A DNA stretch of 13,669 nucleotides from Chromera velia (GCA_018398765.1 JAHBMJ010003045.1:1-13669); one strand, 5' to 3'. Shown: positions 1 through 8,812, numbered from the stretch's first letter. Numbers and translations are program-made. Notes: a model not told the origin generated them from the sequence alone.

Positions 1-214
1 GCCGTCGAGCGAATTGTACATGTCAGCAATACATGCATGAAGCGTTGCATGCGGGAAATTGCAATATACACGTGAACATGCATACAGAAAGTGCAGAACT
101 GAAAGAGACTGAATGCGAGTGGACAGAAAAGCAAAGAGCATGTCATATATGGGACATACAGACAAGTGTATTACATGAAATACAACAGATACAGACAGAG
201 CAGACGTGCACGTG

Positions 215-238
215 AGCGATCGATCGACCGATCGACCG
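215..238. repeat. Short GATC/CGATCGACC tandem repeat
   Basis: A run of overlapping CGATCGAT and CGATCGACC units. A similar word, GCACGTGAACGATCGACC, recurs near 4068-4085 on the far side of the gag region. It is the only good left-right match I noticed and is far too short to call an LTR. Confidence 0.6.
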
Positions 239-578
239 AGAATTAGAAATACAGATAGAAAGTGTGTATCGAGGTCCGGACTAGAGAGATCTGTGAACTT
301 GAGACCATTCCCGGAAGACCAGACTTACAAGTATATGTACAAGCGTGGATCTCTGAGCTTAGGTGAGCTAGGGATTCATCAGGAAATCATATATGCTAGC
401 ATATATATTTTGAATTGGAACATGAATTGGATTCTAATTAGAAATCTAACTTCCAATAATTTGTTTTTTTCTTCTTTAATTTATTGTTTAAAATAAAACT
501 ATATTTACACAAAGGTTTAACACTATTTGACTAGTCGCTGGGCACTACGAGAAGTCCGTAAACAAATGTTGCGGCCTC

Positions 579-617
579 CTCAGTTGACCTAGAGTCCTAG
601 ATCTAGAGTAAACTGAG
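579..617. repeat. Inverted repeat (hairpin)
   Basis: Seven-base arms CTCAGTT (579-585) and AACTGAG (611-617) enclose a CTAG-rich loop that contains the palindrome CTAGATCTAG. No function can be assigned. Confidence 0.55.
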
Positions 618-727
618 TAGCCTCGCAAGAGTCGCAACTGATATCAAAATCTCTCATCAAAAGATCGAGCCATTGACCTGTTTATTCGTGTTTTACTCTG
701 CATGAGTTATTGATAGTCGGTTGGTTC

Positions 728-823
728 AAAAAAGAAAGAAAAGCATGCAGAAAGAAAAAGAAAGAAAAAAAGAAAAAAAGAAAGAAAGAAAGAAAAACAT
801 GTAGTCTGAAAGAAAAAGAACGA

Positions 824-855
<32 letters not shown>

Positions 856-968
856 AAAAAAAGCAACAAGAAAGAAAAACAATAAGAAAGAAAAAAGAAA
901 AGAAACAAAGACATCTTCATGGAAGAAAAGAAGAAATTCTGAAGGAAACAAGGAAGAAAAGAAGAAAA
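728..968 (+). repeat. (GAAA)n-rich homopurine tract
   Basis: About 240 bases almost free of pyrimidines on the plus strand, built from GAAA and GAAAA units with an uninterrupted GAAA block near 823-856. The Lys/Arg/Glu-rich frame on the plus strand and the Phe/Ser/Leu-rich frames on the minus strand are translations of this repeat, not genes. Such tracts can form triplex (H-DNA). Confidence 0.9.
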
Positions 969-1305
969 GCATGAACAAAATCATCAAATTGACGTGAATG
1001 GGAAGAAAAGATCGAAGAAATAACAATCAACAACCAAAGCTTTTCACGATTCTAGATCAATCAGCTGTATAGCTAGATCGAGCAACCAACTTTCTATGAG
1101 GAGTGGATTTGATGCCATCCACATTAAAACACTTCTTCCAAAGTGACTCCAACACTCTCAATCATTCTGCTGCTAAAGCAAATCATTGCGAGTTCCTCAC
1201 AACTCATCAGATTGCTCTAGGCTGTCGACTCACTCAAAAACCCTTCACAGACGTTACGCCCTTTAGCTAGATTCTACCCGGAGTCAGATAGGTGGACCGC
1301 CACAA

Positions 1306-1854
1306 GTGGTGACGCCACGCTCGATCTCACGCTGTCCCAACAGCAAGCAACCTTCTGAAAACGACGCCATCCAACCTGCTGTGTCCCTCCCTTCCCCTTG
1401 TGCCACCATTCCCTTTTGCCGTCTCCAAAAGACGTTTGCCCCCACAGACACTGCAATCAGCTTACCGCGAAGCGTTGACCAAACACTGGTTGCAAAGACT
1501 CAAGAGAGACGCCCCTCCACTCCGATACGGACCCTTACAGAAAGAACACCTCCCCACCACAAAGGCCTTCAAATCTGATAAGGAACAAAGGAATACTCCC
1601 ATCAAGACACGCCCCGGCCTCGAAAACCCAAACGTCTAAAAGTACGCATCAACGTCTTTACCCCAGCCTTCCTCACTGCCAAAGAGATCCTCGAGCGGAC
1701 AGAAGACTCGACCTCACCAACTTCACCTTCGACAGGAAACAGAGAACAGCAAAAGCAAACCGTGAAGCACTGTCTATTTGTGTTTCTTTTCCCTGTCCTT
1801 CCCTGTAAGAAAACAAAACAAGACAACCAGAGCAGGCCGCGAAGCGCTGCCTAA
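1306..1854 (+). pseudogene. Frame-hopping coding remnants upstream of gag
   Basis: Coding-like sequence switches between frames. Frame 1 is open at 1306-1578. Frame 2 is open at 1400-1639 and holds a peptide containing YREALTKHWLQRLKRD. Frame 1 is open again from 1582 to about 1854, with RINVFTPAFLTAKEIL around 1635-1685. Stops or frame changes separate the pieces, and no single frame spans them. The composition (A/C-rich, T-poor) matches the gag region that follows, so I read these as decayed parts of the same retroelement, perhaps an upstream ORF or the Gag amino end. The family is not recognised. Undetected introns are an alternative. Confidence 0.4.
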
Positions 1855-2563
1855 TTCACAAATTCACGGAAAAGTGTGGATGTCGAACCCCGACTCCACT
1901 AGACCCCCACGTGAAAACAACACAGCCCTCCGCCTTCAATTAGACGTCGTCACCAGCAACCCCACTCCAGTACAAGCACAAGACCGAAACAACGACCAAA
2001 CAGGAACCATACAACCCCACACAGTACGCAACCTCCTCACACTTGACTTAAACTTTGCGTTCCTCCAAGCACTGTATCCGCCACACTGCAACGCCCCGTC
2101 GTCAGCTCAAACAGAGATCATCGACCCCCAAACGCGCTCCGCCCCACCATACGTCAACAGAGCACCCTAAACTCTAGTCGGACCCCGCACTTCTGAAGTT
2201 AACGATGACTGCCTCTACTTTATTCGAAGTCGCCAACTACCCAGACGCTGTCGCACCAGACGCTCAGCGGAAGCATCACCCCAACCACCAACCCCAAACG
2301 TACCCCGACCAAACAACCTACAAAGAGGCTTCGGATTCCCACCGGACATTGACGAATTGAACGAGATCGATCAGTGGGAACTAGATCTATCGTGGAGACA
2401 AATCCTCGAGGACGCCTGGGAAAACCCTCTACTCAGCCCCACCAACAAGAACAACAGCCAAAATGCCAACGACGAGGAGTTGGTCGAACAAAGCCATCCC
2501 GGACGTGAGACTTGCAGAAGAGAACCTGCAGAAAGCAACATTGAAAGGGAAGGGGAAAACTAA
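1778..2563 (+). pseudogene. Upstream ORF of the retroelement, interrupted by one TAA
   Basis: Frame 2 is open from 1778 (a GTG, not an ATG) to the TAA at 2168-2170. It is then open again without a break to the TAA at 2561-2563. Composition is similar on both sides of the first stop: Asn, Pro, Thr and Gln rich before it, Arg/Pro rich then acidic after it, with IDQWELDLSWRQILEDAW near 2360-2415. This suggests one former ORF of about 260 codons with a nonsense codon, or two ORFs read separately. Its 3' end overlaps the putative gag start (ATG 2463) in another frame. No domain is recognised. Confidence 0.4.
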
Positions 2564-3535
2564 CAACCAAAACCAGCAAGAGGACCTACCAGCAGTGCCC
2601 CCAGGACCTGAACAGCAACCAGGCTTAACCAACACCATGCCGCATAAATTCGAGATCAATAGGGAAGTAGTTAAGGAACTTGAACAGATGGGAGTGAAAG
2701 TACACGTGAACGAAGATGGAACAGCCGCCGTTGAGTTCCAACAACCCGAGAAGGGAAACGGGACCCAAACAGCAGCAGAAGAGAGCAAACCCACATAGAA
2801 ACCCACCAAACAAACAAAACCAGCAACCTCGACAACAGCGCAAGTAAACCATCAGTGGGCCTGCCACGCGTGCGTATGGAGTTACCCACGCTCGATGGAA
2901 ACCGGTTTATGTCCCGTCCCTTCTGGAACTCCCTCCTCCGTCTGCACAGACGGCTAGGATGGACAATAGAAGACTTAAGAGATATCTACCTACCAACCGC
3001 CCTCACAGGCCTGGCAAGAACATGGTATGAAAGACAATCTCCGAGTCGGCTCTCCATAATCCTAACAGAAGACGCCCTCCAAAAGCTGTTCATGAAGAAA
3101 TACGGCATTGGTGCCAGGGAAAAAGATCGCCGAAGAAGGAGTCTCCTCCACATCACACAGAAAACGGATGAAACCCTTTCGGAGTACGGGAGCAGATTCG
3201 AGGAGCTCTGCAAAAGCGCCAACCAGCCTACCGACGATGCGGACGGGTTAGCTGCCTTCACCGACGGCCTCGAGGACGACCGCATCCGCATCCAAATGGA
3301 GAGAGACACGTACACCTCCTTCGAAAAACTACAAGCGGACCTCAGAAAATGGGAGGGCATTGTGCGAAGACCCCATCTCGGAGAGGAAGACCGCCCTGCA
3401 AAGTGTAGACGCATCAATGCGCTCGAGCAAAGACGGGCAGAGCCCGGCGAGAAGCGCATCCCCGAAGAGCTGCAAAACATCATCAACCAATTCGCCCAAG
3501 CAGTTGCAGATCAGCTACGACGCGATCGCTGTTGA
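2463..3535 (+). CDS. gag: Retrotransposon Gag-like protein (Retrotrans_gag core), split by a -1 frame change
   Basis: Gag proteins form the particle that packages retrotransposon RNA. An ATG at 2463 opens a 111-codon frame with a Gln/Pro-rich middle that ends at TAG 2796-2798. The core lies in the -1 frame, open from 2735 to the TGA at 3533-3535. The core shows the spacing of the Retrotrans_gag family (PF03732): ALTGLARTWYERQ, then ALQKLFMKKYG, then LSEYGSRFEELC, a hydrophobic helix ending AAFTDGLEDDRI, and a terminal LQADLRKWEG. A basic tail follows; no CCHC zinc knuckle is present. The ATG at 2463 begins MPTTRS, a plausible Gag start. The overlap of the two frames contains GGGAAAC. Either the protein is made by programmed -1 frameshifting or the copy has a one-base indel. 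The core assignment is firm; the joined product is inference. Confidence 0.8.
2753..2759 (+). promoter_or_regulatory. Candidate -1 ribosomal slippery heptamer GGGAAAC
   Basis: The heptamer fits X_XXY_YYZ in the upstream frame (AAG GGA AAC) and lies inside the 2735-2798 overlap of the two gag frames. The shift it would cause (-1) is exactly the one needed to enter the Gag core. G_GGA_AAC is a known retroviral slippery type. I see no strong stem-loop 5-9 bases downstream, which weakens the case. Confidence 0.4.
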
Positions 3536-3956
3536 GAAACGAGCACATCTGAAAAGGGGACGGGGGAAGAGAAAGAAGACGCACCCAACGAGAGACAATG
3601 AAACAGCGCGAGTAACGATAGGGCAACATGAAGTTCTGATTCAGTCCCTGCACCTGGTAATCAACTGGCAGGAAAACATCACCGACAAACTGACAAGGAA
3701 AACGCTCGCCCTTCTATCCTCTGCCCTGTGCCCCGTCTTCCTATGCAGCTCACTACAGCGGGGAAAAGCAGGGATCCTGATTATGTTCCTTTCTCACCCC
3801 ATGAATTTCTCGATTCCATGCACCCGCCCCAGTCTCTCCCACTTTACTACCCTCACGCAGTCCATAGGGCAGACAGGAACAAAGGCAATTGAAAGAAAGG
3901 ATAAGAAAACCGATCGTATCTCCTCTGTCTCTACCCTCCCTTTCCCTTCTACCTAA
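3533..3956 (+). pseudogene. Possible basic C-terminal continuation of gag in another frame
   Basis: After the gag TGA the +1 frame stays open to a TAA at 3954-3956. It begins with a strongly basic stretch (KRAHLKRGRGKRKK), followed by a segment around VLIQSLHLVINWQENI, and then loses coding character. It could be a frameshifted nucleic-acid-binding tail of Gag. No protease, reverse transcriptase, RNase H or integrase motif follows in any frame that I could see. Confidence 0.3.
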
Positions 3957-4667
3957 CTACCCTCCTTCTCCCGGACTTCGTTTTCTCCCTACCCTCCCTG
4001 TCGGAGCCATAATGGCGACCTTCTGTGACTAAAAAAAGAAAATAATAAAAGCGCATGGACAAAGACATGCACGTGAACGATCGACCTAAGTAGAACAAAA
4101 CGCGACACGAGTAGCCTGCACGGCTCCTTGCTTCACCCTTTGCATACACCGTGTTTCTCCTCGAGCCCCCTCTCACCCCTTCACTCACGAGCCCTCTGTA
4201 CTCTCTGAAAGGAATCTGCTTTGTCCCTCTTCTATTTAAATCGCCCCTTCGAGAAAAGAAAAGAAAAGAAAAGCAGATTCGACAACGACGCAGGTAGCTA
4301 AACGGAAACGACTGCCCTGACAGTGTGCACCCAATCGGGGTGGCAAAGAAAAGGCTGCAAGAAGATAGACCTCACCACTACCACTTACAATAAAGAAACA
4401 ACGACATCACTCAACCATACAGAGGGAAAGAGTACAAAAAGCAAGAGGACGCCGAACAGTAGAACAAAGAGAAGACAAGTGGAACAAAAAGAACGGAAGA
4501 TGCAGACAGAAGGGGAACATCACAGAATGACCGACTTACATGCATGAACGACCGCCTCCTGCCGCGGCCCTCACCCAAAAAGAAAAGAAACAGAGTAAAG
4601 GCCTGACCCAACATACGCTCACATACACAAAATAACATGGCACGCGCAGTATACATGCACAGATGAT
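3957..4667. other. Non-coding tail of the retroelement, part 1
   Basis: Pyrimidine-rich blocks alternate with purine-rich blocks, with little T on the plus strand outside the pyrimidine runs. A GAAAA tandem repeat sits at 4251-4274. An open frame at 4323-4547 (Thr/Lys/Glu rich, no ATG) is probably a consequence of the T-poor composition. No gene is supported. Confidence 0.5.
4251..4274 (+). repeat. (GAAAA)n microsatellite
   Basis: Four to five copies of AAAAG in tandem, ending at the GCAG near 4275. Confidence 0.85.
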
Positions 4668-5117
4668 CCAGAATGAATGGAAGTTGACAAGAAAGACAGG
4701 AGACGGCACAACGACATGAAGGTCAGACGCCGCCGTCAACGACCTAACCCGAAAGCTCTTTCTCCCTCCCCTTTCCTTTTTCTCTCCTCCTTCCACCCCT
4801 CTCTTTACACCACACCACGAAACCACGTGAAACATTGGAACGAACAATATAAATGAAGACGAGCACCCAGAATGAATACGGTAGTTGAGAAAAGAAATGA
4901 GACGGCACTGTAACATAAAGGTTAGACAAACTGCCGTCAGCATCCTACCGCTCCCCCTCCCTTCCCATCTCTCTTTCTCGCTCCTTTCTTCTCTTGCACA
5001 TGACGGCACAGAGGCCCGTGAAGCATTGCAACACCCAGAATCATCACATGGTAGTTGATAAAAGAAAGGAAACGGCATGGTGGCATGAAGGTCAGATAGT
5101 CCGCCGTCACGGACTGA
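4668..5117 (+). repeat. Three diverged tandem repeats, each with a GACGGC/GCCGTC stem-loop
   Basis: Three copies start with CCAGAA at 4668, 4867 and 5035 (spacing 199 and 168). Each copy runs in the same order: CCAGAAT, a GTTGA/GTAGTTGA box, a purine run, an arm (GACGGC 4702-4707; GACGGCA 4901-4907; ACGGC 5072-5076), a conserved loop similar to CATGAAGGTCAGA, and the matching arm (GCCGTC 4732-4737; TGCCGTC 4932-4938; GCCGTC 5103-5108). Copies 1 and 2 then have a pyrimidine tract and a CGTGAARCATTGSAAC box (4826 and 5017). The arms stay complementary while their surroundings diverge, so an RNA stem-loop may be what is kept. Such repeats can occur in the untranslated tails of retroelements, perhaps for packaging. 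Confidence 0.75.
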
Positions 5118-6300
5118 GGCCAGTAATTTAACCCTCTCTATCTATCCTCTCCCCCTCACGCATCTCCTTTTCTCCCGACCTAATCCACAGTAACCAAAGC
5201 AGGGGAGACAAAAGAAAAGAAAACAAAAAGAGGAAAAGTGGAGAAGTAAGCCAAAGAAACAAAACGAAAGCAAACGGATCCATAACCCAAATAAAACGAA
5301 GGTCGGACGATTCCTGTCACACAAACTCACGCGCGCCAGCCAATCACGCTACCCTAGGCACGCAACAGAGTATCTCCACGCTGAGTCATAAACAAGAACA
5401 AGCTCGACCACCCAGAGCAAAGGCTAACAGCCACACAGACGTAAAAAGTGCGAAAGGGGGGGGGAAAGGGAGAGAGGGGGGGAATGCAGTGAAGCAAAAC
5501 ACCCACAGTGACTGACTTTGATTTCCAGTGACCATCGAGAAGACTGCTGAAAGTATCAGGGACAAGTACCGGACGCACAACGGAACCACCTTGGAGCACA
5601 CATCTCTCAGAGACAACCTCGCCCACGTCAACTACAAGAACCAAGGGAGACAAGACGGGGAACACCAAGACGCGAAGATAAGTGACCGCAGACGTACAAT
5701 GACCAATGAATATCCGACCTACCAGTGGAAAACTGCAGACCACGCAGCCCCCACAGAGACAAAGGCAGCACACGAATGATCAGAAACCGAAGATCACCCG
5801 AACTCAGACAAAAGGAAAATGTAGCAAAGAGACAGGGCCCAAGTATACACAGGGGGGTGAGGACCCGCTAAAACGGCAGTGAAGGCTACGCCGGTGAGAA
5901 GGCCGGCGGAGATGAAAGAAGAGAGTCACAGCTTTGAAGGCAGTAGTGACTGACCTCGACTGCGATTGGACCGACAGGAGAGCCGGACGCTGCTGTTCGT
6001 CGGGAGGCACCGAGCTAAGGTAAACCTGGTAGGCATGCGCAGGAGGCGGGCACAGCCATTATAAGAGACAAACGAAACGGGGAAGAGAATCGCAATCCAA
6101 AGGACAAAAAGACATTTAATGACGCCAACGACGTGCACTTGTCGACAACAAGAGACAGACAAGAGGCAGAGAAGGACTAACCTTTGCAACCAGTTGAGAA
6201 AAGAACTGCACGCTTGTGTCCGATGTGGTGTGCCCACCCATAATTAGCCGAGTCAAGGAGACCTGCTGAGTATGTACAGGAGAAGCGGACGCCACATAAA
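5118..6300. other. Non-coding tail of the retroelement, part 2
   Basis: No gene is supported. A frame opening with GTG at 5528-5779 could code for a hydrophilic peptide of 83 residues but has no motif, and its T-poor setting makes chance open frames likely. A purine tract at 5456-5482 (two long G runs) resembles a polypurine tract and could mark the start of a 3' LTR, but no matching 5' copy was found. The base composition becomes ordinary near 6250. Confidence 0.4.
5456..5482 (+). repeat. G-rich polypurine tract
   Basis: A G run, then AAAGGGAGAGA, then a second G run. It could serve as a primer for plus-strand DNA synthesis in a retroelement, or form a G-quadruplex. This is suggested by composition only. 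Confidence 0.5.
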
Positions 6301-6308
6301 AGTGGGAC

Positions 6309-6605
6309 TTGGCTCCATACTGTGGATTCCAAATCTTCTTTGAGAGGTTCTTTCAGATCCTTGCAAGCTTATCAGAGACACAGCTGACCTTGCGTTCACA
6401 GACCTGTCAGAGGTGGTCAGAAGTTGTTAAAAGTGGCAAAGAGAAGGAGGAGACGGCGAAGGGCTTTGTCACCGCGATTGCAGTGAATTTCGGGGTCGCG
6501 GACCGGAGCATGCATCGAAAAGCGTGCATGCATGACGCGGAATATGCATGCATCCAGGCCATGCATTCTATCCGACAGGGCTACTGCCGCGGGGCCAGGG
6601 CTTGA
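6309..6605 (+). CDS. Orphan open frame, possible exon or gene fragment
   Basis: The frame is open for 98 codons to a TGA at 6603-6605, but the first in-frame ATG is late (near 6509), so translation would not begin here. A CTTTCAG at about 6351-6357 could be a splice acceptor, giving a terminal exon that starts ILASLSETQLTLRSQ. The middle looks protein-like (RWSEVVKSGKEKEETAKG). The end is built of repeated ATGCAT words and codes for Met/His/Ala. I recognise no family. It could be a fragment of a mobile element or no gene at all. Confidence 0.25.
   Translation: MAPYCGFQIFFERFFQILASLSETQLTLRSQTCQRWSEVVKSGKEKEETAKGFVTAIAVNFGVADRSMHRKACMHDAEYACIQAMHSIRQGYCRGARA
6508..6566. promoter_or_regulatory. 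Cluster of TGCATGCA palindromes
   Basis: TGCATGCA occurs at 6525-6532 and 6545-6552, GCATGCAT at 6508-6515 and ATGCAT at 6561-6566, all within 59 bases. In apicomplexans TGCATGCA is a target of AP2-family regulators. If the host is a related alveolate this could be a regulatory cluster, but no gene start follows within 250 bases on either strand. Confidence 0.35.
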
Positions 6606-6849
6606 TGAGGCCTCAAAAAAGGTAAAAAATACCGTTTTCCTGATCAGACGAGCACCACAACAGAAAACCAACTTGACAGAAGATGTAAAAAGATGGAATC
6701 CCTTGTTGTCAAAGTGTTTTGTTGGTCCAGTCTAACTCGTTAACAACGCGTTTTTTGAGTTCCCGCGCCCTTTCCAAGACTTGACTTTTTAAGGGGTTAC
6801 AAACTGAGCCATTTGTTCCCCCCGTCTCCATTTCACGAAAATGGATGGT
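6606..6849. other. 3' flank of the minus-strand gene
   Basis: Likely 3' untranslated or intergenic DNA of the minus-strand gene that stops at 6850. Beyond that TAG the same frame stays open for about 46 more codons to a TGA near 6716, which chance can explain. I see no AATAAA signal on the minus strand. Confidence 0.4.
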
Positions 6850-7713
6850 CTAGCGGGATTGGAGAGCTTGGAGCACGATTTTGAGGCTTTTCTGGAAGAC
6901 TTTTGTCTGAAGACGTCGCCCAGTCTGATCAAATGTAGACAAAAGATTCGAGAGCTCCTCGTCAGTCTTCACCCCCCCCAGGGCCTCCTCCTTCCTCTTC
7001 TTCTTCTTCTCTTTCTCTTCTTCTTCCTTCGCAAGCTGTCGGAGAGAATCGACCTCCAGCGAGGTTTGATTCTTTCCCAGCATCCCCTTACGTCTGTTGT
7101 CTGTCTTATCCCTGTTCCCCCTCAGATGGGGCAAGCGGTCCTCCCTTTCACCCGACCGAACACCAGTCTGCGGCTTCGCTGCTCTCGCTTGTGCAGCTGC
7201 TCCCCTTCTTGACTTCTTTTTCACTGTCTGTTGGGCATCATCATCCTCTTCCGACTCTGTTTTCTTTGTTTCTGTGCCCTTCTTTCCCTTCTTTTTTTTC
7301 TTTTTTTTTTCGTCCTCTGAGTTACTGGAATCTTCATCCTCAGAACTCCCCTCCCCGCTCTCAGACGAACTGTCTTCGTCTGAGTCCACGTCTGCGCCTT
7401 CCTCGGACTCTTCCCCGAACAGTTCATTGGGATTCAATTCCTCCACTGTCGCCTCTTCTTCCCGATTCCGACGGGGTCGTCTACTAGGCTGAGCAGCCGT
7501 GGTCTGGGACTCGTCCTTCTCTGTCTGTTGCTTCCTTCTCTTTGGACAAGCAGGATAGATCGGCTCAGGTGGTCGCATCTCCTTCATCCTGTCTGCCCAG
7601 GCTTTGGGGAAATGCTTCTCCTCCAACAGGATAATCTTTTTAACTCCTGCCAGAAACTTTTCCTCTACTGCCATCTGGGCCTCTCTCTCTTTATCGTGTC
7701 GGAGGTCAAAGCT
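6850..7713 (-). CDS. Last exon: charged Ser/Asp/Glu/Lys tail
   Basis: The exon codes for about 287 residues. It can begin after GAATTCAG (7713, in phase with the upstream exon) or after the much stronger TTTCTTTTTTGCAG at 7734, which puts a TGA (7722-7720) in frame. An ATG at 7674 would also allow a separate gene to start here, but 13 coding-like codons precede it. Order: a helical segment (EEKFLAGVKKIILLEEKHF), a Pro/Arg stretch, a long Ser/Asp/Glu block with a Lys7 run, a basic middle, a KEKE-type stretch (EEEEKEKKKKRKEE), and an amphipathic end (VFQKSLKIVLQALQSR). Charge blocks like these are usual in nuclear proteins that bind histones or RNA. Confidence 0.75.
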   Translation of the reverse strand, partial: SFDLRHDKEREAQMAVEEKFLAGVKKIILLEEKHFPKAWADRMKEMRPPEPIYPACPKRRKQQTEKDESQTTAAQPSRRPRRNREEEATVEELNPNELFGEESEEGADVDSDEDSSSESGEGSSEDEDSSNSEDEKKKKKKKGKKGTETKKTESEEDDDAQQTVKKKSRRGAAAQARAAKPQTGVRSGEREDRLPHLRGNRDKTDNRRKGMLGKNQTSLEVDSLRQLAKEEEEKEKKKKRKEEALGGVKTDEELSNLLSTFDQTGRRLQTKVFQKSLKIVLQALQSR

Positions 7714-8696
7714 CTGAATTCAGAGCACATGGGCTGCAAAAAAGAAAGAAGAAAATAAATTGATTGGTACATCTATCGATCAATTGATCGTTGCCAAACC
7801 CGCACACTAAAGCATTAAACTTTTTTGCGGTGGTTCAAAAAAGAAAGAACAATCAAAACTGAACAGAGCTGCAAGTTGAATCGCACGTATCGAATCGGAG
7901 AAAGAAAAACGACTCACGTGCGCCGTTCAAAATCTAGACCAGAGGTGCCTCTGAAGTATTGGAGATCACCACAGCATAGTTAGTCTTCTCAAACTCGATC
8001 ACCACATTAGTTGCCTGCATGACCCCCCTGAGTGATTGCACACAAACAAGTAACAACAGTCAAACGTCAAAGTCTGTATGTGCGAACTAAAGAGAGAGAG
8101 AGAGGGGGCGGGGGGGGGTCCGGGAGGGAGGGAGAGAGAGAGATGAAGCCTTCTTAAAGTTTTACACTGTGTAAGTGAAGGGCAATTAACAAAAAAAATA
8201 ATGAGAGAGATCTTCCTTGCCCACCTTCTGTATTGCAGACATGTTTTGTTCGTTGAAGAAAACTCTCTTCTTGCAACCGTCTTTCAGCACAGTCACCACC
8301 CCCTCTGCTTCTTTCACAAGGCGAATCCTGTCCGGTCTGATGATCTGCTGCCTTTCGGGGGCTTTCTGGTGTGTACACACACAGAACATAACCGTCTTAC
8401 GAGTAATTCCGGAGCCAACGTCAAAAGGCAGCTCGACGAACTGCGTGGACTCGAACCCGATATCATCCTTCATCCGGTCAGCGAACTTCGGCTAGGAGTG
8501 AGGATCCCGCTGCATAGTAATCCCCTGCAGCTCCCAAATAAGGGAGGTCGTTGACCCGCACATTCCTGAGAGCTTTTGAAACAGCTTATCGACATTGTTC
8601 TGCATTTAAAAAACAAAGAGGAAACGAAGAATGTTTTAAACAGGGAGCACCATACATACACACACACATACGCACACATATACACACACATACACA

Positions 8697-8739
<43 letters not shown>

Positions 8740-8743
8740 ATAT

Positions 8744-8774
<31 letters not shown>

Positions 8775-8812
8775 CACACATATACACACACACACATACA
8801 CACACACACACA

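Larger units (their letters stand above)
1..727. other. No gene recognised; palindrome-rich flank
   Basis: I see no convincing gene here. Two short reading frames (33-215 and 206-496, the second opening with GTG) have no recognisable motif and run into AT-rich DNA. ATGCAT or GCATGC palindromes occur at 33-38, 47-52 and 78-83. It may be the flank or leader of the retroelement that follows, but no LTR copy of it was found on the other side. Confidence 0.5.

Noticed and set aside
682-1026. Minus-strand Phe/Ser/Leu-rich open frames that look like membrane proteins
   Set aside because: They are translations of the GAAA purine tract on the opposite strand.
2986-3486. Minus-strand 166-codon frame across gag
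   Set aside because: It is a shadow of the Gag core; the plus-strand frame carries the recognisable family pattern.
1-6300. A pair of LTRs around the gag region
   Set aside because: Only words of about 18 bases matched between the two flanks; no long direct repeat, primer-binding site or TG...CA ends could be shown.
7097-7492. Plus-strand Ser/Phe-rich frame
   Set aside because: It is the antisense shadow of the Ser/Asp/Glu/Lys exon of the minus-strand gene.
6850-8599. A reassigned nuclear genetic code as a firm conclusion
   Set aside because: All three in-frame stops can be removed by other splice sites, and the long exons contain no internal stops; it is kept only as a testable finding.
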